From the NCBI GenBank assembly GCA_030248225.1, contig JASANE010009922.1:43228-107227 (forward strand): a stretch of 64,000 nt of DNA. Direction: 5' to 3'. This DNA is from Trileptium ribeirensis. Its lineage: Eukaryota; Nematoda; Enoplea; Enoplida; Thoracostomopsidae. Both the position numbers and the translations under genes were made by a program. Shown here piece after piece: positions 21,701-36,700 of this stretch; positions within the stretch are counted from its first letter, which is position 1, and each line of letters begins with the position of its first letter. The notes beneath the pieces are model-generated. The model was not told the DNA's origin. It searched no databases and was given only the letters and a program-made list of their open reading frames with translations.

Positions 21701-24700
21701 AATTCGAAATATCAGACAAAAATAATCTTGCTTCCGTCACGGGTACTAAAGAGAGGTAAAACCCTTTATTTTGCTCTCTAACCCCGTAACTTGGGGGCAC
21801 CATAGCCCCGTACCCATGGGTCACAGAGCAAAACTCACACTGGCAATGAGTTTCCCATGCCCGAAAACCCCAAATAAAACTTTTCAACCGCCCAGGATGT
21901 CAGGTAATCAAAAACAAATGAAAAAATTTAGGTCAGACCGGGTTTCAGACCTTTAACTTGGGACTGAGACATACATACAAACACAAAGACATGACAGCAC
22001 AATATAAACTTGAGCCATCTTTCATATCATGAGTCCAATTAAAGTAGTACCTCAACGGAGTGCGACCAAGTATTATAGGGCATGGTATCCACTTCGTGAG
22101 CCGATGGGCGCTCAAAATAATGAAAGGACATGAACTGACGGCAATTTCAAACGAAGCGAAGAGAGACTAAGTATATGGGCTGACCACTAACTGCACCTGG
22201 AAGAATGCAGGTTGCACCTCTGCGGTGGAACTCTACGGAGTGAGAAAGGGTGGCTGATTGCCATACGGGTACCAGGAATATCCAAACCGAGTAGTAGTAA
22301 CTTAGCATGCAATATTGAATCAAGGAGTACCTACGACATATAGTATCATCAATACAGTGGCTGAGGCTTGCTATGGAACAACTTCGAACTCTACTCAACG
22401 TTATTCTATAAATTTTACCAACAGTTCGGAAAGATATATGTTGCAGTTGAAAGCATTAAATGACAATTACCGAAGTTCAGCTTCAATAATATGTCCCTCG
22501 TAGAGCTTTGCGTTATCGTACGGCTCAAACAAAATCAGCTGCTTTCGGCCGCTGAGCTAAACAGGTTTTATATCATTTATTATTAAATTAAAAGCAAATT
22601 ACAGTTAAATGTAATAAATCAAGTTAGTTCTAGTAAAACAAACATTGGCACCAAAACAGGCTGAATCAGATCCTTGTTTGATTACTAAAAATTCTCACAA
22701 AAATGTTAGTTTAAGGTTAACGGGTGCGATTTTATGTTTAATTCGCTTATATTAGCGGTATGGTAATATAAAATACGTATAGTAGTAAAATCAATTCTCG
22801 AAGCCATAGGTAGCATAGAACAAACAATAGTTACAGTAGCCTAACGCTATTTCCAAACATTTCCGTTCTGCAAACGCTTAGTATCTAACAAGAACGTTTA
22901 AGTTACGTTAGCTAACATAAGGCACCTTTTTACACACCATAACTGCGTTCCGAAACACTAACCTATGTGTTTATTATTCGCGAACGTGTGTTCTTCACTA
23001 AAATATGTTAAAATAATAATGTGAAAATCTTAATCAAATTTTAACCGGAAATCCGGGAGCCGAATACAGTATATTGTTAAATCCGTATGTTTTATTCAAG
23101 AACATGACACTGTTCGACCATCGACTTGCAAGAGCATTTTAATGGGAATTGCCAGTCAACGCTTTAATGCTAACAATTTCTAGTTAAAGGTGATCGCGAA
23201 CGCCGCAAATTTTTGCTCGATAAATGGGTACGTTTGCCTTTACACATAAAAACCTGTTCGTGAACATTGATGTGGTGGTACAATACATGGTTGCGAACAC
23301 TGATCCCATACTTCAATTAAATTAATCACGACTAAAATGTCGAAAACATCAAGATAATGCAGAGAAAAATGTTTACGAAAGAAACCCAAACATTCGTGAA
23401 CATCATATTCGTACGTTCATTGTTTTAATACTTGTTTTCTAAGCACATATTAAACTGTAGACGTTCGCGAACATCACACTTGAACGGGCATTCCTTATAA
23501 ACCAGTATCATAGTTCAGTCGCAGTAGATTTTCCGGAAATTATCGATTGAGTTATTATGCAAACAGCGTTAGCGAACGTTTTGAATATAATTATAACAGT
23601 AAATTATTAAATTCTCGAACAAGATTATATAACGGAAAAATGTCCGTGTTTACGTTCGATAACACAATCGAAAATTCACGACTTTAATTTTTAGTCGAGA
23701 AGTAAAGTGTTCGCTAAGACCTCAAAAGCAATCAGCAAGCAGTCTATTTCTTGTTCATTTACGTTTTGGATGCATTACCTAAAAGCCCCGTTTTTGTTCT
23801 CATCCAGTGAAGCGAGGCGAAGCCGAGCTACGCGTTTTTATTTTTTGTCTGGGAGTAAAGAGGTCGATGTCCGTTAGTTCGTTCGGTCCGGCGGATCTCA
23901 AGAACCACTGAACCGATTTTGAAAAACTTTTTTTTTGATTGAAAGCCTATCATGTCAGAGTGTGCACCTGATATTTGGGATTAAAAAATTTTGAGTGGTT
24001 AATTAGTAATTAGCTTATTAGTTAAGCTTATGCAGCTAAAATAGAGAATTTTGCAATATTTGTGTTATTTATTGAAATAGAATCGTTTCGAATAAACCAC
24101 TATAGGGTTTTTGGGTCGAAGAACTCAAATATAATATTTTTAGCAGTGATAAAGCCCTATGCAATGTAGTTACAAGAACATAAAATTGAGTACATTCGTA
24201 ATGCCACAGCCCAAGTTCCGCTCACAAATGTAGTTCCACTACCGACTAGTATAATTTTATGAATTTCGTGTTCACTGAACAAGCTATGGCCAAACGCTAA
24301 TTTCAAAAGAGGATGGAAGGCGACACAGCTTAGGTTTACTTATGTATAACACAAAGGGCCGGTGAGCTTACAACGACAAAACGTCTGTCTCTAAAATTTT
24401 GCAAATTTTTTGATAGTCAATCACTGTACTAGCACAAACACAGATTCACCAGCTGGATTCTACTACGTGTCGACAAATATGAAAATGTGCTTGAACGGTA
24501 AAATAAGTACTAATCACTACAAATATGAAAACGAAAAGCGAAAGCTTACTTGAATTAGCAGATTGTCAAATTCATCAAAATGAAGCTTTCCCAATGTATT
24601 ACCGCCGCTCAGCCAAATATTTAGCGCATGTACGTCTAGGATATCGGTAGCAAATTTTGGTTCAACCAGATCGGTAATAATATCTAGCAAAAAATAGTTA

Positions 24701-27700
24701 AAATATGACAAACGTTCAGTGTTATGGTGCCTTCACATGTCAAACTTTTTGCTCAAATTTTGAGCTCAAAATTTTATCAAATATAATTGACTGCAATTTT
24801 TAATGGAAAAATACGGCAAATATCCATGCATTAAAATTTTTCAAGTTCTATTTCTTGTGCCTGGTTGACTTAAGCAATACGCTACAAAAGTTTGAACAGT
24901 GCTAACTCGTTCAAATTCAGCAAAAATTCTTTAAAATTTTTGCCAAAATTTGAGCAAGAAGTTTGACATGTGAACGCACCTTAACAGAACGTTTGTCATA
25001 TTTTAAAATAAAGTACTGAAGCAATATCTTTTTTCAGGTTAATATCACCAGATAATTTTCGTTTTACATTGCACTGACCCAGCCGTTACAACAATCCTGG
25101 ATAATTGAATTTCTTTGACGAAAGTATATATCAACAATTTCTTACTAGAACTGACATAGCATGACAGTAAGCTATACCTAAATCCACCGTACAAAATATA
25201 CTTGACACAGTTGTAAACTTTCCACTGACATAAAAGATTTTTTAAGACTGTGTTAAATTTCAATCTTACAAATGCTTAAGACATGCTTTAAGGCATTCCC
25301 GAAAATCATTATTGCCAGACCACTAAGGATCTTTATATATACAGAAAATCGTTTGAAAATGCATAATGTTAAACTACTATTTTTGCTGTTAGATTTCAAT
25401 CAATTACAGTTCCATATATTAGTCTTCGTTTCAGGTTATAACCAAATCTGCAAGTCCTGTTTGAACAAACCATATCAGCATTTACTGCACCACTTTCGGT
25501 TATATGAAATTAGTCAAGCCAATCAGACCATTCATTTATCAAATTGACTGTTAATATTTCACAAATTTTCAGCTAAGATTGCTTACTGTATGACGTACAG
25601 TACGTGACAGAAACGTGTATAACCTTTCGAACAAATGAACAACAAGCAAACACTGTTATGGCGTCGTGCAAGCAGGATTTATTCGTCGTGCGAGCAGTGA
25701 GCGAACAGCTAACGAATGTCACTTATTTCTAGCGGGTACTTGAATGAGTGCCAACGCCGAGTTAAGCCAAGGCCACATATACTGGCGGCTCCATTCGCTG
25801 AAAATATTGCCAGGGGCCATGAACCAGGAACTACATGGTTCGGAACTAGAGGCGCCGAATTGTGACAGAAGGAGTGAACATGGTGCCCCCTAGCTTGAAA
25901 TGGGGGTCGAAATATAAAAATTTCCAAAATTTAGTATTTTAGCGAAAAACGCTAAAGATGTGAATAAATATGCTCACGAACAGTGCAAAAATGTCTTTAT
26001 TGAGGCAAAAAGCAATCACTCGACCAATTGTTTGCTGAAATTAGTCAAATGTCTAACTTCGAACAGGACTTTTGTAAAAAAATTTGTAAACTTTTATGCA
26101 TCGAGAAGTAATTTTACCAAGAGGAAGCTAAAAATTTTGGTAGGGGGCTTATAGCCGGGAAGCCAAAGTTTTGCTAGGGGCCTCAGCCGGGGCGCTGATT
26201 TGTTGCCAGCCAGGGGACACCGAAAACCTTTGGTCCTTCCCACCCCCACTTTGGAGAAACCAGATATATACGTGTCTCCCCACAGCCTTGCAAAAAGTTG
26301 ATGGGAACTCCTAAAAGAAGTGAAAACGTTCATTCTCATGGGAAATTGCAAAGTGGATGGGAGAAATTTGCTTAAAAATGCTAAATATTTTTCTGTTGTA
26401 AAACCATTTTCATTGTAAAAGACGACGTTTTAACCTTAGAATGTAGTGATAATTAACGTTTAGAAACATTTTACATACAAAAATACATTGAGACATTAAT
26501 TTTTTGGATTTAGCTGAACATACTTGGCTTCTGCCGAGTAGGGGCACGGACATGGGGGATTTGGAAAGTGGGTGAGGTACCTACCTCCGACGAAGATAGG
26601 CCAGTATATGATCATTAAACATATATACGTAATCTGCCGGATATTTTTTAGATTAGTATATCTCATACAATGGAGCCACCAAGTTTAGAAGACAAACAAT
26701 AAATTTTCACTCGCATATACCTTAATATTAGACTTATGTTTATAACATGGCAGAGGAGCGTCTAGTCGCAGCAGTTCACTACACTGCGTTGCCATTCCGT
26801 TTTCAACATGTTTCGCGACTTTTGTCCAAACACGACATGAAGTATATTAAACTTATGTTGTAGAAATAACGCTAAAAACATTCATAATTATATTTTTAAG
26901 CTAATCACGAATGCCTATTTTCCACATATTTCATTAATCCTAGCACTACTCTTACTTAATAAATAACACCAAACATCGATACAGTTTATTCTGACAGTAT
27001 ATAGCATCGCCTCAAATTTTAGTACAGACGCTACTGAAGATAATGTGGGAACTACGATAAGCAGCTAAATAGTAAAAATGACACATGAAGTCAACGGTGT
27101 TCCTCGATTTACAAGCACTTTGATTCCATTTAAATGAAATGAATTTTAATCGTGTTGCCACTACTATACTATCAGATTAATAAAGTTAAAACAAACCGAT
27201 CACATCAGCCAGATTAGCAATAGCTGTGTGTTTAGCATAAAAGATGTTTTAAAATTCCCGCCAAAAGTCGATTTTAACCGAGTGAATTTCAATTCAGCTT
27301 TCTGAACTAAATTCAAAACGAACTCATTTTAAATCGAAAACCCAAAATGAAACCGTTTTCAGTTTTACCGTATCTGCGCAGGCATCGTAGTTCCCGCATA
27401 GCAATATAGCGTATTTACCAGCTAAATATTCCTTCATCGAAGTGTATTCCAGGTACGGTGTAACGTCGTCGTGAAACGCAAAGCTGCCGTCAGTAATATT
27501 ATTTTGGTTCTGGTTTCGCTCGATATTATCCAAAAATTTTGCAAATGGCATATCGATACCAGCTGGACGTACCATTACCAAATCAGTGCGAATCAACTTT
27601 CTTAATACTTCCGACGGAACAACTTTGCGCAGTCGATCGTCAGACATCCATAATTTAGCCAATTCCACACCTTCGAATTCGCCGCGCGATCCAAGTTTGA

Positions 27701-30700
27701 TATGAGCTTTGACCGCTCCAAAACGTTGTCTGTAATATATAATCCACTTTAAAACTTAACAGGGAGGATAAAAATTGTAATTTGTACGGTGCTACACAGA
27801 ACCCATAAATTTGATAATTTGTCGGTGCTGCTAAATTCGATGCACCCAATATTTTTTGGGTACTGGTCGTAATACATGCAAATTTTACCCAGTACATGAA
27901 GAATTGTGGGTGCTAATGAATTGCACGCACCCAGTAATTTTAATGCGACAAATTATCCTACTATATATTCCTTCAGCTTTAAAACGGACCACCTACAAAT
28001 TTGCCAAAATATACTGCTTAGGGATAGAACTCGTCCTGTTACTGACAAAACATACCTTTTATAACATAGTAGCAGTGGAAAGGGCCTATACGTTCTGTGT
28101 AGATTACAGTCATCCTTAGCAACGAAATAGAAACTTAAGGTTTGTTTTAAAAATAAAAGTTGAAATACGTTTACATGTAATTTTTTACATAAAAACAGCC
28201 GCCTCTATTATGTAAGTTGTCATACACAGGAAATTACATACATTGAAACGCTAACTACAATATTAAACTGTAATGAACTCCGGAACTATTTAATATATGC
28301 CATATTTATGACAAGTCTAGTAGTCAGGGTCAGTCTTTTTAAATCTTCGCAAAAACAGAAATTGCATACGATTTAGTACGCAACATTCAGGCGCGGCCAC
28401 TAGCCATAGAGGGTTTCGTAATGTCGATACTGAATTGTGACAAAAATATATTGCCGGAACGGAAAATATGTCAGTGTAACTAAATTTCGAGCGAACGAAA
28501 TTTCGATGGATTGCTTGTTTGATGATTGCGAAATAACACATACAAAAAGATTTTTATGTGCAGCGACAAAAGTTTCAAAACTGCTGCAAAACATACTGAG
28601 TTGTATATGTTTGAAAATGTTAACAAATAATATATAAATTGTATTAACTGACTGTTTCGCACTGAAGTCTCGTTTTCTTTTGTCAGCGCCAAAATATCCG
28701 AAACCATAACGCTAAAAATTTTCTAAAAAAGTTTAAATGATATAATGGTGCTAGGCAGCCACACCCGTAAAGACCATTTGAATGTGAAACTCATCTGCAT
28801 TTACAAGTTCAGCCTTACGTCTCTCGAAAGTGTCCTATGGCGGTGAGTAACATAAATTACTTGTACGACAAACAAAAATTAAAATTAACGACTGTTGATA
28901 AATTAAATACACTCAGAAACATACTGCAAATTTTCTGAGTCCCTAATTTTGTACACAAGCTAGCCAGAGATCACCGCGTACTAACATAATTGTACAAAGC
29001 AATGAGGAGGTAGTGGCGATAAATTCTACACAAGTAACCACTTGTGTTGCCCTTCCCCACTAATAAACCGCTGACAGGGCGCCCCAAGATAAATAACGAT
29101 TTTCTATTTTATAGCCCTCCAATGACTAAGCAATATTATACACTTGGCATGTAGTATTAAATGCTCTGTATATATTTGATCTTGATTATATGCAGCGTAC
29201 GCCTGCATTTAAGACTTATCGTCATAGTCAATAGACCACCTAGAACACATTCCGCTTATCTACGCGTAACCGCTTAAACTAATTATCCGATTACGAACTA
29301 CAATATAGGATGCATTGATCGGCTCAAACGGGACCATAACTGTTGGATAACAACAAAGCACACGTCACACAGTATTTAGATGAGTACTGTACAATTTGCA
29401 ATATATCTGACCCATCATAAATTTACCTGCGGTTTAATTTGATTTACACAAGAATAAGGTACTCGCAGTATTGCAGCTAAGAACCATCTCCAAGTGTACG
29501 CCTCGAGTTACAAACATGTCCGCAAGTTTATACCGAACATCAGGTCACAGACACGTCACCGCATACTTGTGAAATGTAAAAGGCAACTATTGATAAAGTG
29601 CAATCGTAAAAGCCATTAATTTAACTTAAAATTATTAATAAAAAATTCAAACCTTAACAAATCGTTAGTCCAACGGCTTCTAGCTGGCCAATCTTTCGCC
29701 GCAGCACGGATAACTGTCGGTTTTGAACGAAACAGCATCTCAGTTTTAAAATACTCGGAGTCAACAACACCGGCACTGATTTCTTCGCATTTTGGAAGTA
29801 GATCTGATTTTCGATCCTGACCCGTGCATATTTCTGTAACATCCTTATTTTTGTAGCGCTCAATTATTCTTGGCGAGGATGCGCAGTACTCCGAATTATC
29901 CGTGCAAACACCAGTTTTATAGTATGACTTTAGATTGGTACAACGTTTCGAAAGCAGTCCCATCGAAAGAGATCCAGGCGCATCTAAAACACAAACTGAA
30001 CAATACATCGCTTTCCTTGTTTAACAACTATAGCTGCTATGCTCCTGATGATCTCGTAAAATATTTTCGTGATGTTTGTGTACCACGATCACAATGCCAC
30101 GAGCACGAATTTTTTGAACAATCTTTCGCCATAATTATTTGTTACTCGAGAAATGTAGGCGGCGTTTGATAGTGTAAGCACATGTGTAACAAAACAGTGC
30201 ATGTAGGTAAATCAAATTGTGACCCAATTTCAAACGGCTATACCATTAATACCATAACCACCAAAACCAATGCCTACACATAAAACTATCATCTCGCAAG
30301 AGAGTGTAAAACGGAGTAAGTGTGGTTTTATCTATAATTGTCATTATGTGTACTCATCTGTAATAGGCGTTTGTTTTGTTTGATGTGCATGCCAAAATAG
30401 GAGCTCTGGAACCCGTAAGGCCTTATACTACTAGTCTGATACAGGTTAAGACACACCACCTAATATAGAAGTAGCAAAATCTACAGCAGCTTATCTAGGG
30501 CGCAGTAAACAACGCATAACCAAATAAACCAGTAACTCAATCGAGATTGCAGAACGTAGTGAAGCACGGGCACACCTATGCCTACACCTTTTGCGTGTGC
30601 ATCAAATCAGCTCTCGATAGCATTCGTCGATATGCTATATGTGGACGTCATACAATACCAGCACAAGTTACAACAAAACTAACACCGGCAATGAGTTTCC

Positions 30701-33700
30701 CATGCCCGCAAACCCCCAAGTGAAACTTTTCAGCCGAGGACGTCGTAACAAATTTTCTAATTTTGGGACGAGGAACCATAAGGGTGACATACCTCAAACC
30801 ACATAGCTCCGAAACCGGAGCCTTAATCGAAAAACAAAAAAGAGGCATCGGCATTTATCATTTTACTATGAAATAAAACCAACATGAAAAAGAAATTATA
30901 ATATTAAGATAAAAATAACCTTGCTTCCGTGAAGAGTACTAAAATGGTGTAAAAACCCTCATTTTGACCTCTGACCCCGAACCAATGGGGCGCTATACCC
31001 TTGTACCCATGAGTCGCAGAGTAAAACCAATACCGGCAATGAGTTTCGCATGCCCGAAAACCCCCAAGTGAAACTTTTCAGCCGCCCAGGCCGTCAGCAC
31101 AAATTTTCTAATTTTGGGACGAGGAACCATCAGGGTGCCACACCTCAAACACCGTAACTCCAAAACCGAAGCCTTAATCTAAAAACAAATAAAGAGGCAT
31201 CGGCATTTATCATTTTACTATAAAATAAAACCAAACAGAGAAAGAAATTCGAATGTTAAGATAAAAATAACCTTGTTTCCGTGAAGGGTATATACTAAAA
31301 ACCCTCAGTTTGACCTCTGACGCTCAGCCATGGGGCGTCATACCCCGTATCCATGGAACCATGGGTCGCAGAGCAAAACCGGCACCGGAAATGAGTTTCC
31401 CATGCCCGAAAACCCCCAGGTAAAACTTATCAGCTGCCCAATACGTCAGAACAAAACTTCAAATTTTTGGTCGAGGAACCATTGGGGCGCCATACCCCCG
31501 TACCTCAAGCCCCATAAATCCAGAACCGGAACCTTAAAGAAAAAACAAAAAAGAGTTATCGACATTTATCTTTTTACTATGAAATAAAATCATCCAGAGA
31601 AAAAAATTCGATAGTTAAGCTAAAAATAACCTTGCTTCCGTGGAGGGTACTAAAAAAGGGGTAAAATGGGGCCAAAAACTCATTTTGACTCCTGACCCCG
31701 GAACCAGACCCCAAATCAAAAACGCTCAGAGATATACACGGTAAATCGTCTATGCAGGTTGAGCGCAAGATCATGAAAATCAGTTAAGGCGTTCTCGAGT
31801 TTTGGCGATCACACACACACACGGAATTTAAGATTTCACCCCTGCAACACACAATCTCGACTACGTTCACTACGTTCTGATTAAAGGCAGACTAAAATGT
31901 TTGGTAAGACGGATTCTCCGATGGCATGCCTTAAACAACTTCAGCCCGCCTGACAAGATATGTGTGGATTCTAGGTGACCATACCATCGTATTCAAAGTA
32001 CCGAAGGCTTGTATACAAATTAACCAAATATGGTTTCTCTAACAATTTACTATCTTGGTTAAAAGGATTTTTAAACAATCGCAGCCAAAAAGTTAAGCTA
32101 GGGACGAGCCTATCGAAAGAATTACAAATCTACAGTGGTGTGCCTCAGGGATCAGTCTTAGGGCCTACCATTTTCAACATTTATATCAACGATCTTAATG
32201 AATATGCTAGTGCCGCGCTATCCAAGTACGCTGATGATATAGTTGCCTATCGACGTATCAACCGTAAATTTATTCAAATAGATAATACGAATATGCAGGA
32301 AGATATAAACGGATTAGTAGAGTGGTGTAAAAAATCGTTAATGCCTTTCTCCGTAAATAAATGCAGAATGCTGCATCTTGCATATGGGAATAGAAAACAC
32401 AATTACTATGTAGGCGATAAACAGCTGAAGGCAACGAACTCAGTCAAATACCTTGGTGTTCATCTCTCCGAGGACCTGAAGTTTTCTCAACATTGCCACC
32501 AGATTGCAATATCGGCTAATAAAATTGTGGCGATGTTACGCCGAGGATTTCTTACTATTAATAAACAATCGTTTTTGACAATATATAAAGCGTTGATACG
32601 ACCAAAGCTTGAGTATGCAACGACAGCGTGGGCACCTTATATGAAGCGGGATATATGTAAAATTGAAAAGGTGCAAGCAAGAGTTACCAGACTCGTTCAG
32701 AATTTACAAACTCTGCCGTATGAACAACGAATGCAACGACTGGGCCTTCAAAGCTTGGAATGTAGACGAATGCGAGCAGATTTAGTGATGCTGTATAAAA
32801 TATGTCACGGAATATCGCCGATTGAACTCTCAGAAATGTTTGAACCTGTGGAATCGATCAGAGTTAGAGGTCATCCTTTCCGATTGCGAATGAAATATAC
32901 GCCCTGCCTACATTGTCGTAGCTATAATTTTACGTGTCGTAACGTCACCGCATGGAATAACTTGCCGGAGTGGGTTGTAGTGGCGCCCACTCTAGGCAGT
33001 TGCAAGTCCCGGCTCCATCGCAGTGGCGTGTTACAGTAAGGATTCGTGCTGCTGGCCTAGAAGTTTTTCTTTCAGAGCAACTTTGCGGGAGCCATTGAGT
33101 TGGCTCCGACACTTCGCCCGTAGAAAAATTCAATGGACAGAACAACAAACCACATGGATTCAAATATGACCACGGGAAGAAGGTGACTATATATACGTTT
33201 TAAATGTTATGAATGCAATATAACCAAAAATCTGGAGGCGGGACTATACTCCGTATGGGGTTCATCGACTCTTAACCTAATGAAAGCCAGTGAAAGTGCA
33301 ACAAATATATACGGGTTGGGCTCTAGATAGCCAAACCATTATATTCGGGGTACCGAACAACTAACTAATTACATGTCCTGCACGCGATACATACCCAAAC
33401 AAATGAAGACAGACTATACCATGCTGGCCATTGACTAGGAATTTTGTCAGGAGACATGAAGCGGGGGCCCCTCGTTCCAAACGGGGGCGACCGATTTTGC
33501 GAGGAGAAAAACTGTGCCAGAAACACTACCAAAACGCTATTGATGGAGAGAAAAAGCTATTGCTTATGAAACAAATTTGGAAAAAATTTGCAAAATTTTT
33601 GGCATCAGGAAGGAATTTTAATACAAATTTTGATCAACCGATTGGAAAGATCAAAATTTTGCCAGGACGCACGAATCGGAGGGCCCTCGGTTTTTGCCAG

Positions 33701-36700
33701 GAACCATCACCCCATTCGGATAGCCCAGCTCTTGAAATCAGGTTCATCGACCCTAAACATAATGAAAACGTCTGAAAAATCATGACATATTAGTGCTGCA
33801 CTCTATTAAACCATCATTGTATTAGCGTACCGAAAAATCAATATATTTACTAATGGCCAGCACGCATTAGAATGCCAAACCACAAAAAACGGCATATTGG
33901 AAACTGGGTTCATCGACCCTAATCCCAACACGGACCTCTAAAAAGCCAACAATCAAAACACCGTATTCAGCGTACCAAAAAAACGGCATATTGGAAACTG
34001 GGTTCATCGACCCTAATCCCAAACGGGGCTGTAAAAAGCCAATAATCAAAACACCGTATTCAGCGTACCAAAACACGGCATATTGGAAACTGGGTTCATC
34101 GACCCTACTCCTAACGCGGACCTCTAAAAAGCCAATAATCAAAACACCGTATTCAGCGTACCAAAAAACAATACGGACAAATTCTTGATGAACTGGCCCA
34201 ACACATAACCAGACAAATTAAAACAGACCACATTTTGGAAACCGGTATCTTCGATTGTAATACCCTCAAAACCCATGAAAAGCTCTAATGAAGAGAAACT
34301 GGACTTTAGATAACAAAACCATCGTATTCAGTGTGCATGATAAAATAAGATACACTCTTTGTAAGTTAAAAACCGATATAACTTGACAAAATATGAAAGT
34401 CGATATTTTCTGCAGACTCGACGAACCATATTCGGACCTACAGTGGTTCTACACAAACGTGTTGTTCAGCAAGGTTGTAATTCTAGATGAGCAAATTCTC
34501 CCTTTTTCGACGTGAAGCCTGTGTCGCCGGATATCGCTGCGAAATACTGCTACACTCATGGCCAGGTTTCTCAAAAACCCATTAAAAACCTGTTTTGCCA
34601 TATTGACCCAAAATATGTTTGCGTTCAACTAAACGGCATATCGCCATTACTTATGCTATCTAGTGAAAAAATTATCGAACTCCATCACTCAATAAGTTAT
34701 GAGCGACATCGACAGTAAAAATAAGAATTTTTCGTGATCGTTCACCCCAGCGCTCTCAGTGGAAATTCCGGAAGCCATTTCAATAAGTATGATAAATAAA
34801 ACTATATATATAAGAGCGTGGATTTCATTATTTAAAATAGCATATCTAGAAATATTAAAACGCAGTTCACTTATTATAGCTGCAAAACCACAGGCTAGGC
34901 ATTCACTATGCATCCCAAATTGGGCTGTTGGGGTCTTTGGAATTTCCGGCTCTCCTGTCCAAAATGCGTGAGTCCAGCTTGTAGCCGCTGGCTAAATTTT
35001 AGGATCCTCCTAGTTTATTGCCCGTTCCCTTTTATTTAAACTCATATTTGAAGCTAAAAAATTCGAAAAGATCGTGTTCATCCTCTATCAAAAGCGTTTG
35101 TGGTGCCATTTATATAGTAGTTAATCTAATTTTTCCGCGAAAACCCCGATTTTTAAAATTTATAAATCCCGGTTTGAACGAACCTGCATTCCCTGACAAA
35201 ATCCGCCGCCACCTGGTTCCGCACCATGGTTCACCGGTTTATGCCCCTGGTAATATTTTCAAGAATTGCATAGTACAACATTTCGAAATTAATCGATTGT
35301 TGACGATGTATTTATATTGACAAATATAAATTTAAAATTCACAACATATGTTTTCGAAAATTATAAATTACAACAAACTTATTTCTAGATTAGAGGTGCT
35401 TGTCGCCCATCTTGTATTGTAACCGCCAGAAATTATTACGTTGTCATGAATTAGTTTCCAATTTCTTCTTGCAATAAAACCACTTAATAGCAAAATGTTA
35501 ATAAACATTAAAATATTTGTCGCTGTTAGATAATATACTTCTATTGCATACTTAGCAGCAATAGTTAGGTATCATCAGAATTCCATTTCAGGAAAAAATA
35601 TAAGCTAAACCAATGACCATGCCAATTTTTACAGCAGACCACGTTAAGTTTTGCATCTCGGTCACTGAATCCATGCATTCCCATTTAAGGAGGAAAACAA
35701 AATTTTGTTTAATACACTACTATTGGGTACTTAGCCGCAAGAGTTAGATAACATCAGAATTCGGTTTCAGGAACACATATATGCTAAACCAATGACCATG
35801 CCAATTTTTACAATAGACCACATTAAGTTTTGCATCTCGGGCACTGAATGAATGCATTTCCATTTAAGGTGGAAAACGTAATAAATATTAGGTTAGTATT
35901 GTTTAAACCAAAGAGCAGTCAACAGAATGAGACTCGAACACAAATCCAAACTCATTCTGGCTCAAAAAGTAGACTGAGTGGGCTCGGTTTGGGTGAAAAA
36001 TGGTCACATAAAATATGTTATTAATTATATCTCGATAAACGGTGCCGCTATCTAAGCGAAACAGTGAAAAAGCTCTATAAAGTTGTATATAATGCTTTAG
36101 CACATAGCTATTTAGGCTTCTGAGATCAAAAGAGGTTTTCAAATGAGTCTATGAGAATTAAAATGTAAGAAAATGGTAATATTTGTGTATATATATCTAT
36201 ACAGGAGTTATTGGACTTACTTTGTAGAGCAATTCACCTCTTTATTGCTGCTCATAGCATGCTGATGTTGTCATTACTTATGTAGAGGGTTACGGCAAAA
36301 ATTGTTTCAAACGGGCTCATGAGACCCCAAACACAATGAAATGATAATATTTCCTCAACCGCTCCATTTATATAGATATTCCTGATCTCATACCGCCGAG
36401 CAATTCCTCCTCTTTATAGCTGTACATAATGCTGCTGTTGTCATTATTTATGATGCTGGGTTGGGTTAAAATATTTTTAATGGCCCAATGCGACCCAAAG
36501 TACACGAAAACGGCAATATCTTTGCAAGCATTCGAGTTATATTCCTGTTATTGGTCTCATTTTTACAGCAATTAAGATGAATGTAGTGTGCTGCTGTTGT
36601 CAATTATTAGGCTTTATGGTTGGATCAAAATGGGGTTTCTAATGGGTCCAATAACCCTAAAATACAAATTAACGGTAATATATCCACAACCAAATTTCAC

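Larger units (their letters stand above)
22557..24549 (-). other. JmjC intron 5
   Basis: It contains a cluster of GTTCGCGAAC-like palindromes (22970-23720) and a dispersed repeat (23805-24252). Confidence 0.65.

Noticed and set aside
22147..22398. 83-codon minus-strand frame as part of the JmjC gene
   Set aside because: It shows no cupin motif. The real exon in this area is 22471-22556, in a different place and frame, with matching splice phases.
27324..27418. Extension of JmjC exon 4 to the second donor ACG|GTAAAA
   Set aside because: Its phase 0 end does not fit exon 5, which needs one carried base. The earlier donor G|GTAAAT fits and gives a family-like join (EYLA-D-IITDL).
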